64,000 nt of DNA from Hemibagrus wyckioides (Eukaryota; Chordata; Actinopteri; Siluriformes; Bagridae): NCBI RefSeq assembly GCF_019097595.1, contig NC_080714.1, positions 25,748,759 through 25,812,758 of the forward strand, in the 5' to 3' direction. The notes under the pieces were generated by a model, which saw only the letters and a program-made list of their open reading frames with translations, made no database searches and had not been told where the DNA came from. Below are positions 1 through 26,017 of this stretch, in pieces. The translations under genes were made by a program, and so were the position numbers. Positions within the stretch are counted from its first letter, which is position 1, and every line of letters starts with the position of its first letter.

Positions 1-14332
<14,332 letters not shown>

Positions 14333-14745
14333 TAATCTCACGCTCTCAAGCCGACAGATCTCGGCTCATAGCAGGAAGACTGAACGCCAGACGGAGTCAC
14401 ATCCTTTTACCTTGTGACGGCTTCAGACCGCAAGACACGTAGATGCAGGCTGCATTTTGAACTGCTGAGGGGGAAACGAAGCAGTTTAACTACATCAATA
14501 ATCTATTTTTATCAATCTGCACTCGATCCCTTCGCTGTTTCTCTCTCAAAACCAAAATATTATCCCAGTTGCTTTGGCAGATACTGGGATGATTAATGAA
14601 TCCTCTTACATGGAATGATGTTAAATTATTAACTAAATTGCCAAGTTCAGAGGATTTCTGCAGGTCATTTGAGGCCTCTCCTACTCCTCTGTATTGATGA
14701 AGTAGAAACAGAACTGCCTCATAACATCTCCTAGCATGGATGTGG

Positions 14746-14781
<36 letters not shown>

Positions 14782-17700
14782 TTGAGTCAGACGTGAGGAA
14801 ACGTGTCTCAAAACCCTTCATCATTTTATAAACTATACTACCAATAGCTGTTCAATGGTAATCACCTGCAAAAAAAAAAAGAAAGAAACAAGGAAAGAAA
14901 AAGCCAAATTATTAGCTAGGCCCTAACATTCACATCTAGGCTAGGAAGACAGCAGCAATAAAAAGAAAGCCCTCATTCTAAAGAGGTCCCTTTGCACGGC
15001 CTGAGGCTAGCACAACACGCTCGACTGCAATGTGACGGAGAATATTTAGAGAAGCGAGGGGGAGGAGGGGAAAATAATAAAAAAACACGAGCGGTTGCCA
15101 TGGCGACGGTATCCCAGTGAGCCGGGCAGAGACGTGCAGGGAGGCCAATAAAAGCGGCCAACGTCTCGATATCTGCGACGCAGCGCAGCGCCATTACTAC
15201 GGCAAATGTAAAAAAAAAAAAAAGCCAGCCATGACAGAAAAACACACACAAACATGCCCAGGGTTTATTAAAGCAAAATACAGATTATAGAAAATCTCTT
15301 CCTCTTGTTACAAAGGGGGGGGGGAGAAAAAAACAATTAGCCTTGTTCACATAAAACCCTAGCCTAATCGGTAGATGATTAAGGACATGGACAGATTTCA
15401 GAATCACCCAATGAGAGGTAACGTACAAAATTAGCATCATGACATCGACTGTATCTGAGACTGTCACTGAGACCGTATTGCCCCAAATACGTGCATTAAG
15501 CCTATATTGCCACAAAAAAAAGGACAAAAAATATATATACTGTAACAGACACTATTTAAGACTTCACTGATTTATTTCGCTGAAGTGTAATATTACATTC
15601 GACAAGCTATTTATTGCTGCAACCTAAATGACCTGATCTGCAGTGACACTTATAACAATTTCCTGTCTTGCAGTAAACATCTGCATTAATAAGTTTATTA
15701 TTACGATTCAGTTCATAACAGGGATGTGCTGGGAAGTGTAATCGAATCTTCAGCTACATCTCCCTCGCACTGTGTGACTAATAATTTCATTAAAAAAACT
15801 AATAAAATACTTCAGGTTAATAGTACTGAACTGTAGTACAGAGTAATGAAACAGAACGTAGCTTAAGAAGTATTATTATTAACCGAACGTCATCGCCGAA
15901 TTGTATATTTGATGCGGCGTCACTGCATATTTCTACCCGTCAACTCTAACTGTATTTATTTTGTTCTATTTCTAATCATATGCTCTAAGTTTTTTATATT
16001 ATGCACATATCCCCCAAGACTGTGATCTCAAAGAGAAGGCCATGCCACATGCCATATCCTTACTGTATAATATTATCATCTCCAAAGCCTTGCCTTTATT
16101 ACAAGTATTATTAATCATTACAGCACTGAGAACACAATGAACAAGCTACAGTATGCAAAGCAAGAGCATATAGTGCTGGCCCATCTTTCTGTGGAGCTTT
16201 TCCTACTATTAACAAACCCCCCAAAAAATCATTTTAGGGGTGAAACGATCCAACAAATCGATTTAAGAGGCAAGAACTGAAACGAATCGATGCGACAATC
16301 ATGAATCTTAGCAAAAAAAAGGACAAGCAAGTGTAAAAATAAAGGGAAAACAACAGAAAAAAGACAAAAGTGTAACAGAAAAATTAATGTAAAAGGAAAA
16401 AAAGGATAATTTATATTTTTAAAGTGATGTATAAATAGTCTAGCAGAGTGATTTTCCCATTTTAGAAGATTTTAGTCTTCTATGCGTTATCGTTGTTCGC
16501 AAATTAAAGGTAGGTCTAGTGAAAAGTACTGAAATAATACTGAACGTTGATCAGAAGTATCACATCACAGCAGATTCAAAACTACGGTCCAATATCAAAT
16601 AGTTTCCTTATAAAGCAAAATCATATCATATCGTGTGAAAGCTATATCCCTAATATTTATCTTGAACAAAGAGGATTTTGACTACAGTGTATTAAATGCT
16701 GCTGCAATCACAGTATAAAGCTTTGACATGGCATTATAGCATTATAGACTGCGTGCACGCTGCAGTGTGATAGACAGGATCGACGTATAGTACTTTTATA
16801 TTCAGTCTAGATTTTGCAGCTGCAGAATCCTGCAAAACGCCTCATCTAGGTAACAGACAGAACAATAACAACAGTTACTTCCTGTACGCTTTCTGCCAAG
16901 CTGTGCACTTTTCTCACGTGACTGCTAAAAAGTCCAAATATCAAACTAGCGATCCAGCAAACAAGCATTACTCATTATCGGCGCATGCAGAGAGAAAAAC
17001 GCCGGATCTTCAGCAATGAAACTCTTCATTTTTGGATCTATTAAATATCCAGCTTCTCTCAGAATGTGAACACAACCGAAAGTGCTTAAACGTCCGTGTC
17101 ATTTCGTAGATTCTTCGTAACCGATCACGTCATCGTGCACACATGAATGATACACCGATCACTTATGGTCACAGATCTACTCTGAAATATTTGACGTTGT
17201 ACCAATGAAATGTTTTATTCCTTTACATCCAAAAAAATTATTTTTCCGAAACGATATCGTTTCTATAGCAACAGCTCATTCAGGTTGACTTGAACGATGG
17301 ATGCTGCACATAATCCAAGTCTAATGAGATTTTTTCACGTAGATTTTCGCAATCAATTGCCACAGATTAGCGTCACGTTACGCACATGTTTCATACAAAA
17401 CAATTAACTCGGACACTGATCGTTGTAGAATGTAATGCAACATCGCTTTTATTTATTTTAATATATCATGCGCCCTTTCCAATACGTTATCGTTTCTATG
17501 GTAACGGCTCTTGACTGGCAGACAATGTTCAGAATTTAAGACGAATAAGAGATGAACTTTTTCATACATATATATATATATATGTATATTTACCCAAACA
17601 GCTAAACCAGTGAAAGTCTAGTGTCCTGTTAGAAATCTGATGTTGTGGAGACAAAATGTTACTAAAATTGCAAAAACGGCGTTCAGAAATATTGCTCTCG

Positions 17701-18239
17701 TCCAGGTTTTATTTAATATTGACGGCACGAACTAGATTATTTCACAAATTCATATACAAAATACAAACAGAAATGGCACAAAAACACCAATGTATGCAAG
17801 CTAACTACATAAAACTGTTGTCACCGTGCTGTACACTGTATTTTTCTTGGGAATATATTTCCCACTAATATTAATTTTAATCTCTTTCTGATGACATGCA
17901 CAAAACTGTGCCATTCACAAAAGTGCACAAAATACCAACATCCTGGTTTTATTGTTTTGGTCAGTTGTGTAACATTTCCTGTATGGAAAGTGTAAATAAT
18001 AGCGACTTGTGTGAAGTGTAAACAGCTAGGTTTAGCTATGTGTTGCTAACTCCGAGTGGGTCAACATGACAGACGTGGGGAAGTTTCAGATTTGTTCACT
18101 GACATAGAGGAATATCTCTTTTGGGTCAACGGAGGCAACATTGTGATGAGTTGCAGGAAGGGGGGAACAACAATTAAAAGCAAAAATGCATTAGGGGTTA
18201 ATCTTGTGAAGATAGTATTAAATGGCTCGTGCACTTTCT
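14333..18239. other. Upstream / 5' intronic region of mbd1, no gene seen
   Basis: AT-rich sequence with (ATT)n at 14750-14781, poly-A runs, a short CpG-containing segment at 14995-15190 and a small (TA)n at 17568-17583. I see no exon, RNA gene or full mobile element. It probably contains the first mbd1 intron(s). Confidence 0.5.
15094..15107. promoter_or_regulatory. X-box-like site in GC-richer segment upstream of mbd1
   Basis: GTTGCCATGGCGAC matches the RFX X-box except for one base of the second half-site. It lies in a short CpG-containing segment (14995-15190) 0.8 kb upstream of the mbd1 coding start, which could be an alternative first exon. Confidence 0.35.
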
Positions 18240-19080
18240 AGACAGCTAGCTAGGGCGACCCTCGGGACTTGCAAGCGCGTGCAGCGGTGCAAACATTTCT
18301 GAAGCGAGGGAAGGAGCCGAGTCACGCGCTGCTTTTTTTTTTTTTTCTTTTCCTTTCTTAAAGATATCACACGCTAAACAACGAGTGACAAAGTGACAAC
18401 AAAACTCAGTTGTTTTGTTCCAGAGCCAAAGTTGAACAGGAAATCGCCGTTCTGCTGTTGTGTAGTGGAGAGTGAAGCTCTCAGCCCCCACCAGTTTCTG
18501 CAATCCCAACTCTCCCTGCTCTCTTTTTCTCAAGCCCCGCGTGCACGGAAAAAAAGAAGCATCGCTCTCCGATATCCGATGTCTCGCGCACGTTAAGCTG
18601 TAGACGTCTCGAGCTCGCGCGTATGCTTGATTTATTATTATTATTATTATTATTTAGCGGCACGCGCGAACACAACATGCAAACACAATCGCTCGTTGCG
18701 CTGAAAAAAAAATTATTATATAGCACAGGGAGGGGGTGGAGAGGGAGAGAGAGAGAGAGGGAGAGAGAGAGAGAGGACAGAGGACATGGACTCTTACCAA
18801 ACAACACGTCGAGCTCGCGCCGTCGTTGCCGACCGTTCCGAGTGTCTCCTTCGATTAGCGATACTTTGCGCACGCTACTGAGCATGTGCGAGCTACCGGG
18901 GGAAGTCCGACGACTACTTTCACGCAACAGAAAAAAATACCCCAACGTCGATCGATCGGCTCTTTCACGCAACTATTCTCTTATACAGCGTGTTCAACGC
19001 ATCGTGCATGATCGCACCGCCTCACCGTTGGCTTAGTTTGCAAATAGAAAACGTGCACGTGAAGTCTTGTTACAATGTAG
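18240..19080 (-). promoter_or_regulatory. mbd1: CpG-rich segment, candidate promoter / 5' non-coding exon of mbd1
   Basis: This is the most CpG-dense stretch upstream of mbd1 (examples: gcgcgtgcagcgg, cgagctcgcgcg, tcgcgcacg, gtcgatcgatcg). It is about 4 kb upstream of the first coding exon, and mbd1 reads away from it. It also holds an (ATT)n run, a GA run at 18736-18776 and a gtgcacgtg E-box-like site near 19050. Long open frames on both strands here are compositional and have no recognisable product. The role is inference from composition and position. Confidence 0.45.
18736..18776. repeat. GA-rich simple repeat
   Basis: gagagagagagagggagagagagagagagg in the CpG-rich upstream region. Confidence 0.85.
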
Positions 19081-19737
19081 TACACACCTAATAACTTGGA
19101 ACCCAAACGCTACTGAATTCTCCATTCTGATTGGTCAGATGATGGTCAGCTCTGACAGCAGTTGAATTCGACCGACAATTGTTTTAGATTTAAACAATAG
19201 GTTTACATTGGTGCACATACAGTCACATTGAATGGTTCCACCTCATTCACAGGGTCATGCTGATGATACATCTGAGTCGCTGCTGCTTTTAAAGGTGCTG
19301 TTATTTAACAAACATTGATGTGGTTAAGACATTTATTCAGCATGTATAGAAGGAGTCTCCACTGCTGGCGCCGTGTAACAACCAGGTTAGAGCTTGCAAC
19401 AATTAATTCCCAAACTTCACCCAATGAAAGCCAAAGCAAACACCTACTCATCAATTTGCATCAGTTTGCTTGTTTATTCTATTACACTGATAATACAGTG
19501 CACTGCTTGAGGATGTAAATGAACATCGCTCAGGACAGTTAGCTGGCTAGGTTTGTTACTAACGAAAACAAACATGAAGGCGTCCAGGTTTTTTTTTTTA
19601 TTATTATTATTATTATTTTACCGCTTCGCAAATTGATCATGCCCCCAAGATGAAGAATCCAGCAAATGATCAGTTACAAGACAAGACGAATTCAGCATAG
19701 AGTTTTTTCCCCCATAGGAAAGTCTTCAGGACTAATA

Positions 19738-20071
19738 GGTGCGTTTACATGGACACTTGTAATCCGATCGTAACAGGACTAGAAGCACAATCAGATTAAA
19801 AAAGTGTCAGGTAAACACGTCAATTCGGATGGAATGTGTTCCTGGAAAGTTCTGCACATGTGCAATGACGCAAGAATGACGTATGACGTATGGATGTTTT
19901 CGTGGACTGTGCGCATGTCAAAAGATCTAATCCGATTCTAATCATGTGTCATGTAAACGCACATAACAATCTGATTACTTTATACCGTGTTCATGTAAAC
20001 GCTGCGATCGGATTCGTCAGTCTGATTGAATTCAGTCCGATCTGATTAAAAAGTGTCCATGTAAACGCACC
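19738..20071. mobile_element. 334-bp non-autonomous TIR element (MITE)
   Basis: Inverted ends ggtgcgtttacatggacac / gtgtccatgtaaacgcacc with TA on both sides (19736-19737; 20072-20073). Internal sub-repeats of gtaaacgc and ccgat motifs; no coding frame. The superfamily is not certain; the TA flank fits Tc1/mariner or related MITEs. Confidence 0.72.
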
Positions 20072-20444
20072 TACTGATAGACAAGGATGAACGTTTCCTC
20101 AGATCATTCTAGTCACTCACCTAGACATTAGAGGTCTAAAATGGATCATGTAATACATAAATTGACTTTTGAAACGCAATAGTCAAAATTACAACATAAC
20201 AGTGGAGACAGTACACAGATTAAACACACAAAAACTAACTGCCTCTGCACTTCATTATTGCTGGGGGAAACCTTTATAATCTTTAACCCAGAAAGGTTCA
20301 TGTAATGTACCTTCAAAACATTACTTTGAAAAGTAATTAGTAATATTAAAGGTCACATTTCCAGTTGTTAAATATAGAAACTTCTACATTCTGTTTATGT
20401 AGCAGCAGAATGTAGGATACATGATGAAAAACTGTAAACCAAAA

Positions 20445-21007
20445 TATGCCTTTGGGATGAATTAGAGCGGAGACTGTGAGCCAGGCCAAAACTGGGACGT
20501 CTGCCTTTACATGCACATGAATGTAATATGGAGTTGTCCCGCCCTTTGCAGCTATAACAGCTTCAACTCTTCTGGGAAGGCTCTCCACAAGGTTTAGGAG
20601 TGTATTTATGGGAATTTTTGACCGTTCCTCTAGAAGCACATTTGTGAGGTCAGGCACTGATGTTGGACGAGAAGATCTGGCTTGCAGTCTCCACGCTAAT
20701 TCATCCCAAAGGTGTTCTATCAGGTTGAGGTCAGGACTCTGTGCAGTTCCTCCACACCAAACTCACTTGTCCATGTCTTTATAGACCTTGCTTTGTGCAC
20801 TGGTGTGCAGTCATGTTGGAACAGGAAGGGGTCATCCCCAAACTGTTCCCACAAAGTTGGGAGCATGAAATTGTCCAAAATAGCTTTGTACGCTGAAGCA
20901 TTAAGAGTTCCTTTTACTGGAACGAAGAGGCATAGCCCAACTCCTGAAAAACAATACCTGAATTCAAAGATTTGGAGGGGTGTCCCAAAACTTTTGGCAA
21001 TATAGTG
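20445..21007 (-). mobile_element. Tc1-like relic (family B), left end truncated, carrying the same inverted junction as the 38-kb copy
   Basis: The right end ggcaatatagtg is followed by TA (21008-21009). Transposase fragments match the family A protein ([39 protein letters not shown]). The left part reads gagccaggccaaaactggga, the same abnormal junction as at 38.8 kb. No intact frame. Confidence 0.72.
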
Positions 21008-21719
21008 TATACAGTATGAAGTAGGATACATTTCTGAAGCATTTGCAGGACCTCACTATTCACTATTGTCATCAAGGTACGGTAATATGGTTATGTATTA
21101 TTTTGCTTATTATGTATTCATGTGGATTCTAGTAGGCCTGTGATTTGTTTCAGTCTGAAAACTAAAGCTCAGAGGTTATAACATTTGTTACAGATGGGTA
21201 TTTTCTCTGTTCTCACACGCCATATTCAATCCATGAAGGATCTGGACTTTTGTTTGTGTTACAGGGAGATATTTCAGTGGACTGGCTCCTGGAGTTTGAC
21301 TCTACTGCTGTGTTTGATTCCGACATTTTGATTTCGTTCCTCATCCTCTGGCGCCGGAGCACTTATCGGGATTAAAGCTCTATTTTTGGAAATACACAGC
21401 CGCGTGTTTTCGCGTCATTACGGTAAACAGGCAAGCAAGGCATTTCGCGACTTTTAGTCTACATATGGTAGACCATGTTTTTTTGGGGGAAAATGTATGA
21501 ATTATAAATGAAAGCGTGTGGAGGCATCCGATCATAAGAACTGAGTGTCTGCAGCTCGGTGTCGCTTTAATGTCGGACTTTTTACAATGTAAATATGACG
21601 CCAAAGGTCGCTAATGGCACCTCAGTACATTTTTAATAATACTGCTCAAATATATTAAGTTGGGTTAAAACTTTAAAACAAAAACTATTCACAGGTCTAG
21701 TAGGATAAGGATGAAAACA

Positions 21720-21867
21720 AGTATTTAGTATATTTTATTTTATTATATTTTATTTTATAGCCTTAAATTCTTGTATTTAGTATTTTTTGTTATTTCTTAC
21801 CTTATTACCTATGCATCTTCACAAAAAACAACTTTTACTACTACTACTACTACTAATAATAATAATG

Positions 21868-21903
<36 letters not shown>
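21720..21903. repeat. Simple repeats: (ATTTT)n, (ACT)n, (AAT)n
   Basis: Adjacent A/T-rich arrays in the mbd1-cxxc1 intergenic space. Asn- and Ile-run open frames here are shadows. Confidence 0.85.
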
Positions 21904-21904
<1 letters not shown>

Positions 21905-22693
21905 AACATACAGCTCTATAATAGGTTTTCTCCCAGTAGGTTACAAGTTGCTGTATACAGCCAACGTGCATTATATAGTCAAATGTGCGATACAATTGTT
22001 TACGTAATGACATCATTTCCTGCAGACCCTTTTCGTTGCAGCCGTTCTGTTTATGTTGCAGCTTTTGGCTGTAATAAAGGGGAAAATGCTTTTGACACGT
22101 TTTATTAATCAGTTATGACAGTATGTATACATGTGTACTTCTGTATGTATTATATGTTCGGATTACTACCCTTCTACAGTTTTGTACAATATACAGTTTG
22201 CAGTTTAGCTTCAAAGTAATTAATAATATTAAAAGTGTATGGAGACAGGTGCTGCTCTAGATCTTGCTGCCTTATAAATGTAGCTACTCACAGTAGTGAC
22301 GTTCGTGTTAGTCTAGGTTTCGTTATTCTCTGTTTTTAATACTTTACTACGGTAAATTGCACAAATTAATGTCACACATTAAGTGTGTTCACGCCTCCCA
22401 CTTCACCCGGGCCCGTGCAGCTTTTAATCGTCCCCCGATTCCGACTTTGCACCGTCGCACGCTGATGACGCACGATATGCTAATCTTGCGCTAGCGAGGA
22501 TGTCAATAAACTTAAAGTTAGAGCTTTACCTCCGACTGTAACAAAGCACTGGTAATGGAAACTCCTTAGAAAAAATGCTAGTTAAATATCTCCTAACCAA
22601 AATAACATAATATCAATATCAATGTTTAAACAACTTGTTTATGTTGACAGGCCATCATGCTCAAGGTCACGTGTCACTAAGCGCATTAGTATA

Positions 22694-22696
<3 letters not shown>

Positions 22697-22762
<66 letters not shown>
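22697..22762. repeat. (TA)n microsatellite, ~33 units
   Basis: Perfect TA array, intergenic. Confidence 0.93.
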
Positions 22763-22766
<4 letters not shown>

Positions 22767-22892
22767 CACTATTAATAGTATAAACTATTCTATATAGTTT
22801 AATTAATTCGATAATATCGAGAATGAATTAAACACCTGACCCATCAGAATTTAACAGTATTAGAAGAACTGAGGGCATGAAGCCTTTATTAT

Positions 22893-23095
22893 CGCCACAC
22901 ATACATTACAGCACAGTGGAATTCTTTTCTTCACACATCCCAGCTGAGGAAGTTGGGGTCAGAGCACAGGGGCAGTTAGGATACAATGCCTTGCTCAATT
23001 GCCCAACAGCGGCAGTGCTGGGGTTTGAACCCTGAGCCTCCAATCAACAACCCAGAGCCTTAACCACTTGAGCCACCACTGCCCTCAGTGCCAAG
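22893..23095 (-). mobile_element. tRNA-headed SINE, minus orientation
   Basis: Read on the minus strand: gtggctcaagtggttaaggc, then ggttgttgattggaggctca, gggttcaaaccccagcactg and a body ending in ccactgtgctgtaatgtatg. The RNA polymerase III A and B box-like blocks are visible. Same family as 48190-48430. Confidence 0.65.
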
Positions 23096-23440
23096 GGTTG
23101 AAAGTGTATCTGTATAATGTGATTTACCCCCCCAAGCATTTTACTAATTACAACTGGCATGATTTTATTTACATAAAATTGACCAAAGACTTGACTTGAA
23201 GGAATTGATTTTTGTAATTTTCGCTGTCACCCATTGTCAAGCCTTTCATCAAGAGCACTGTCTATTAACATCAGCTTCAATTTACTCTGTTATTGCCCGA
23301 GCTATGAAAGCAATTAGACAAACATCGGCTGGCATCAGTTCTAAAAAGTGAAGGGCAAAATCTGACAAATGAAGAAAAAAGAGAGAATGCAACATTATTG
23401 AAGTGTCCAGTGTTTGAAGTTTCCCCAACAGGGATAGAAA

Positions 23441-23640
23441 ATCCATCCAACCATTGTCTATACCTACTTTATTCCTAATTAGGGTCATTTGCTGGAGCCT
23501 ATCCCAGCATACATTGGGCGAAAGGCAGGGGTACACCCTGGACAGGTCGCCAGTTCATCACAGGGCCACACACATATAGACAGACAACGACACACACTCA
23601 CACTCACTCCTATGGGCAATTTAGAATCATCAGTGGGATA
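23441..23640 (+). repeat. Fish-wide interspersed repeat, 5' part
   Basis: The stretch catccaaccattgtctatac...attcctaattagggtcat...ggagcctatcccagc, then tacaccctggacaggtcgcc, is a repeat common in fish genomes (LINE 3'-end or SINE type, class not certain). Related copies are at 30604, 46043 and 48950 in this window. Confidence 0.6.
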
Positions 23641-23706
23641 GAAAATCCCATATTAAAGATAGAAAAGAGACACCTTAAAGAAATGAAACACTGCCACATG
23701 ATAAAA

Positions 23707-23712
23707 GTTTAT
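23707..23712 (-). terminator. cxxc1: Candidate poly(A) signal for cxxc1
   Basis: AATAAA on the minus strand about 390 bp after the cxxc1 stop. Another lies near 23762-23767. A 3' UTR of 350-400 bp would be ordinary. There is no further evidence. Confidence 0.35.
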
Positions 23713-23846
23713 TTGAAAGAATGAAATGTAATGTCCACGGTTACACAATGATACACATTTCTTTATTTTTCCCAACAAGACAAGCACCAAGAACTGTTTT
23801 TAATAAGTATACTAACATTTATGATTACTAATTAATTAATGTGTAT

Positions 23847-23849
<3 letters not shown>

Positions 23850-23906
<57 letters not shown>
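23850..23906. repeat. (CA)n microsatellite, ~28 units
   Basis: Perfect CA array 195 bp beyond the cxxc1 stop, probably in or just after the 3' UTR. Confidence 0.93.
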
Positions 23907-23913
<7 letters not shown>

Positions 23914-24100
23914 GAGCATCACTGATAACATCTCCCAAAACTAAGCTTCTAAAGTCTCTTTGCTAGTGTTATCATCCAACACCCTTCATTTAAAAGCAAT
24001 CAACATTATGAATGTTATTTAAATGTACATTTTAATCAAACACACTTTCTATTTCTAACCATTTTGGGCAGAAACCGTATAAAAGAAGCGTCCTGGTAGG

Positions 24101-25420
24101 CTATCTGTCTTTGCTGGCGCGCAGGTCTGTGGCATGTGGGTCGTGTTGAATGGTTTGATGTAGCATGAGAGCCAGGAGACCTGCGCGATTCGTCATTGCT
24201 ATTCGGACGTTGCGTTCCTGTTCGAACAACTCGTCCAACTTGTACCACTGGAAGACAGACAGAAAGACAGAGAGAGAGAGAAAAAAAGAGAGAGAGCATG
24301 TGTGAACACCCTTGTGTGAACAGTAAGTGATTTATCATTGATTCAGTGCACTATGAATCATCCAAAACAAAGACAGAACTAACCACTCGCACTCTCTCCA
24401 GGTCCACCTCGGCCCGCCGGAGCTTCTCCCAGCAGTAGTGCTTGTTGCACTTGCGTTTGGAGACCCGGCAGTACTCGCCCGTGGGCTCAAAGACGTCACG
24501 CACCAGAGGACATCCACACACCTCATCTGCTGGAACCTACAAACAGCAGATCCTGGATTAGTACGACTGGTTTATAAGCAGTATCAGAACATTTATTAAT
24601 AGCTTACAAGCTTCAAATTTGGATAAACTGGTGAAAGAGTGTGTAAAAATCCTACCTTGGGATCCCGGGAGTGCTCAGGACAGAGAACCTGAAGCCTCTT
24701 ACAGTATGTTTTGCTTTGAGGATTGTATACGTCGCAGAACAACCTGGTCGCACTAGAAAAAGAAACAATGAACGAGTTTAATGAAATGAAAGTTTGTTTA
24801 TATTTGCAATGGAGCGTCAAGGTTAATGTAGCTAATAAATAAATAAAGACTCTGGGTACAAGCATTTTGCAAACTGTATGACTAAATTATCAGCCCATCT
24901 ACTGCACCGTTTCTCATATCAACTTCCTTTTGCACTTCCTTTAAGTAAAGAACCTCAGGCAAGAGCACAGCATTTAAGTGCAAACAGGAAAAGCTTGAGA
25001 TTTGAAAGGCAGATTGAATTTACACGCTAAATGTTTAGAGACGAATGACTGAGGTGTGTTAAGATTTACTGATATCAGGCTCATGGCACCAGACACAAGC
25101 ATCTGACTTGTCTTAACCAACAGACTACCTTACATTTTTATTATTCCTTTATTAGAAAAACAAATTGCGTTCACTTACCCCTCGATGCGTGTGGGATACA
25201 TAGAGCCAAATGATGTCTGACTCTCATACTGTTCCAAGACAAGAGGAATATGTTTTTAATATCAGTGGAGGATTACTCTATTCACATGATTATACTGAAC
25301 AATTCGGCTCACCTTGGAGTAACATCTCTCCATGTGACGTAGCGCCACCTTGGGGTTGACCGGGTGGCTGCAGGAGACGCAGAAAATCTGAAGGTCTGTG
25401 TCGTCGTCTCCTTCGTTTAC
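24101..25420 (-). CDS. cxxc1: cxxc1 exons 10-14: conserved C-terminal SET1-interaction region
   Basis: Five exons encode the Cys/His-rich C-terminal third: DLQIFCVSCSHPVNPKVALR, ERCYSKYESQTSFGSMYPTR, RLFCDVYNPQSKTYCKR, CPEHSRDPK, CGCPLVRDVFE, HYCWEKLRRAEVDLERV and a terminal helix (WYKLDELFEQERNVR...MLHQTIQHDP). This part is the most conserved between fish and human CFP1 and is known to contact the SET1 complex. It ends TAG at 24103-24101. Confidence 0.93.
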
Positions 25421-25983
25421 CTGCAGGGGGTGAGAGTCGTTTTTTTCGGCATTTATTAACACCAGCCAGTGCTGATATCTGTCTAACATTATTTTTTACA
25501 TTAAAAGAACTTTATTAAAGGATTCGTTGTTTTGTTTCATATCCTAGCAACGCTTCCAGCTAGTGGATTTCTTTAAAAACCTTATATATAGAACGTCAAA
25601 TAAAGTAAAAGATCGGTTATGTACATAATCACTTAAGAGCTACATCACAGATAAACTTTTATAGAAAAAGTTGGCCAAGAGTGAGAGAGAGAAAGAAAAA
25701 GAGAGAGAGAGGGGGAAGAAAGAAAAAGAGGGAGAGAGAGAGGAAGACAGAGAGAGAGAAAGAAATAGAGACAGGGGGAGAAAGAAAAAGAAGGACAGAA
25801 AGAGAGAGAAAGAGAGCGAGAGAGAGGGAGAGGGGGAGAGAGAGAGAGCGCAAGAGAAAGAAATAGTGACAGGAGAAAGAGAGAGGGGAGAGAGGCGAAG
25901 AAAGAAAAAGAGGGAGAGAGAGAGAGAACGAGAGAAAGTAAGAGCGAGAGAAAGAAAGAGAGACGGGGAGAAAGAAAAAGAAG

Positions 25984-26017
<34 letters not shown>

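Larger units (their letters stand above)
19081..23700. other. Intergenic region between mbd1 upstream DNA and cxxc1
   Basis: Contains the MITE at 19738, a Tc1 relic at 20445, simple repeats, a SINE and an interspersed-repeat fragment. The rest shows no exon-like frame with splice sites, no RNA gene and no conserved protein motif. Confidence 0.55.

Noticed and set aside
18481..19036. Frames of 137 and 163 codons in the CpG-rich segment
   Set aside because: They include GA/CT and poly-Asn/Leu runs, have no recognisable domain, and lie where a promoter or 5' UTR is expected.
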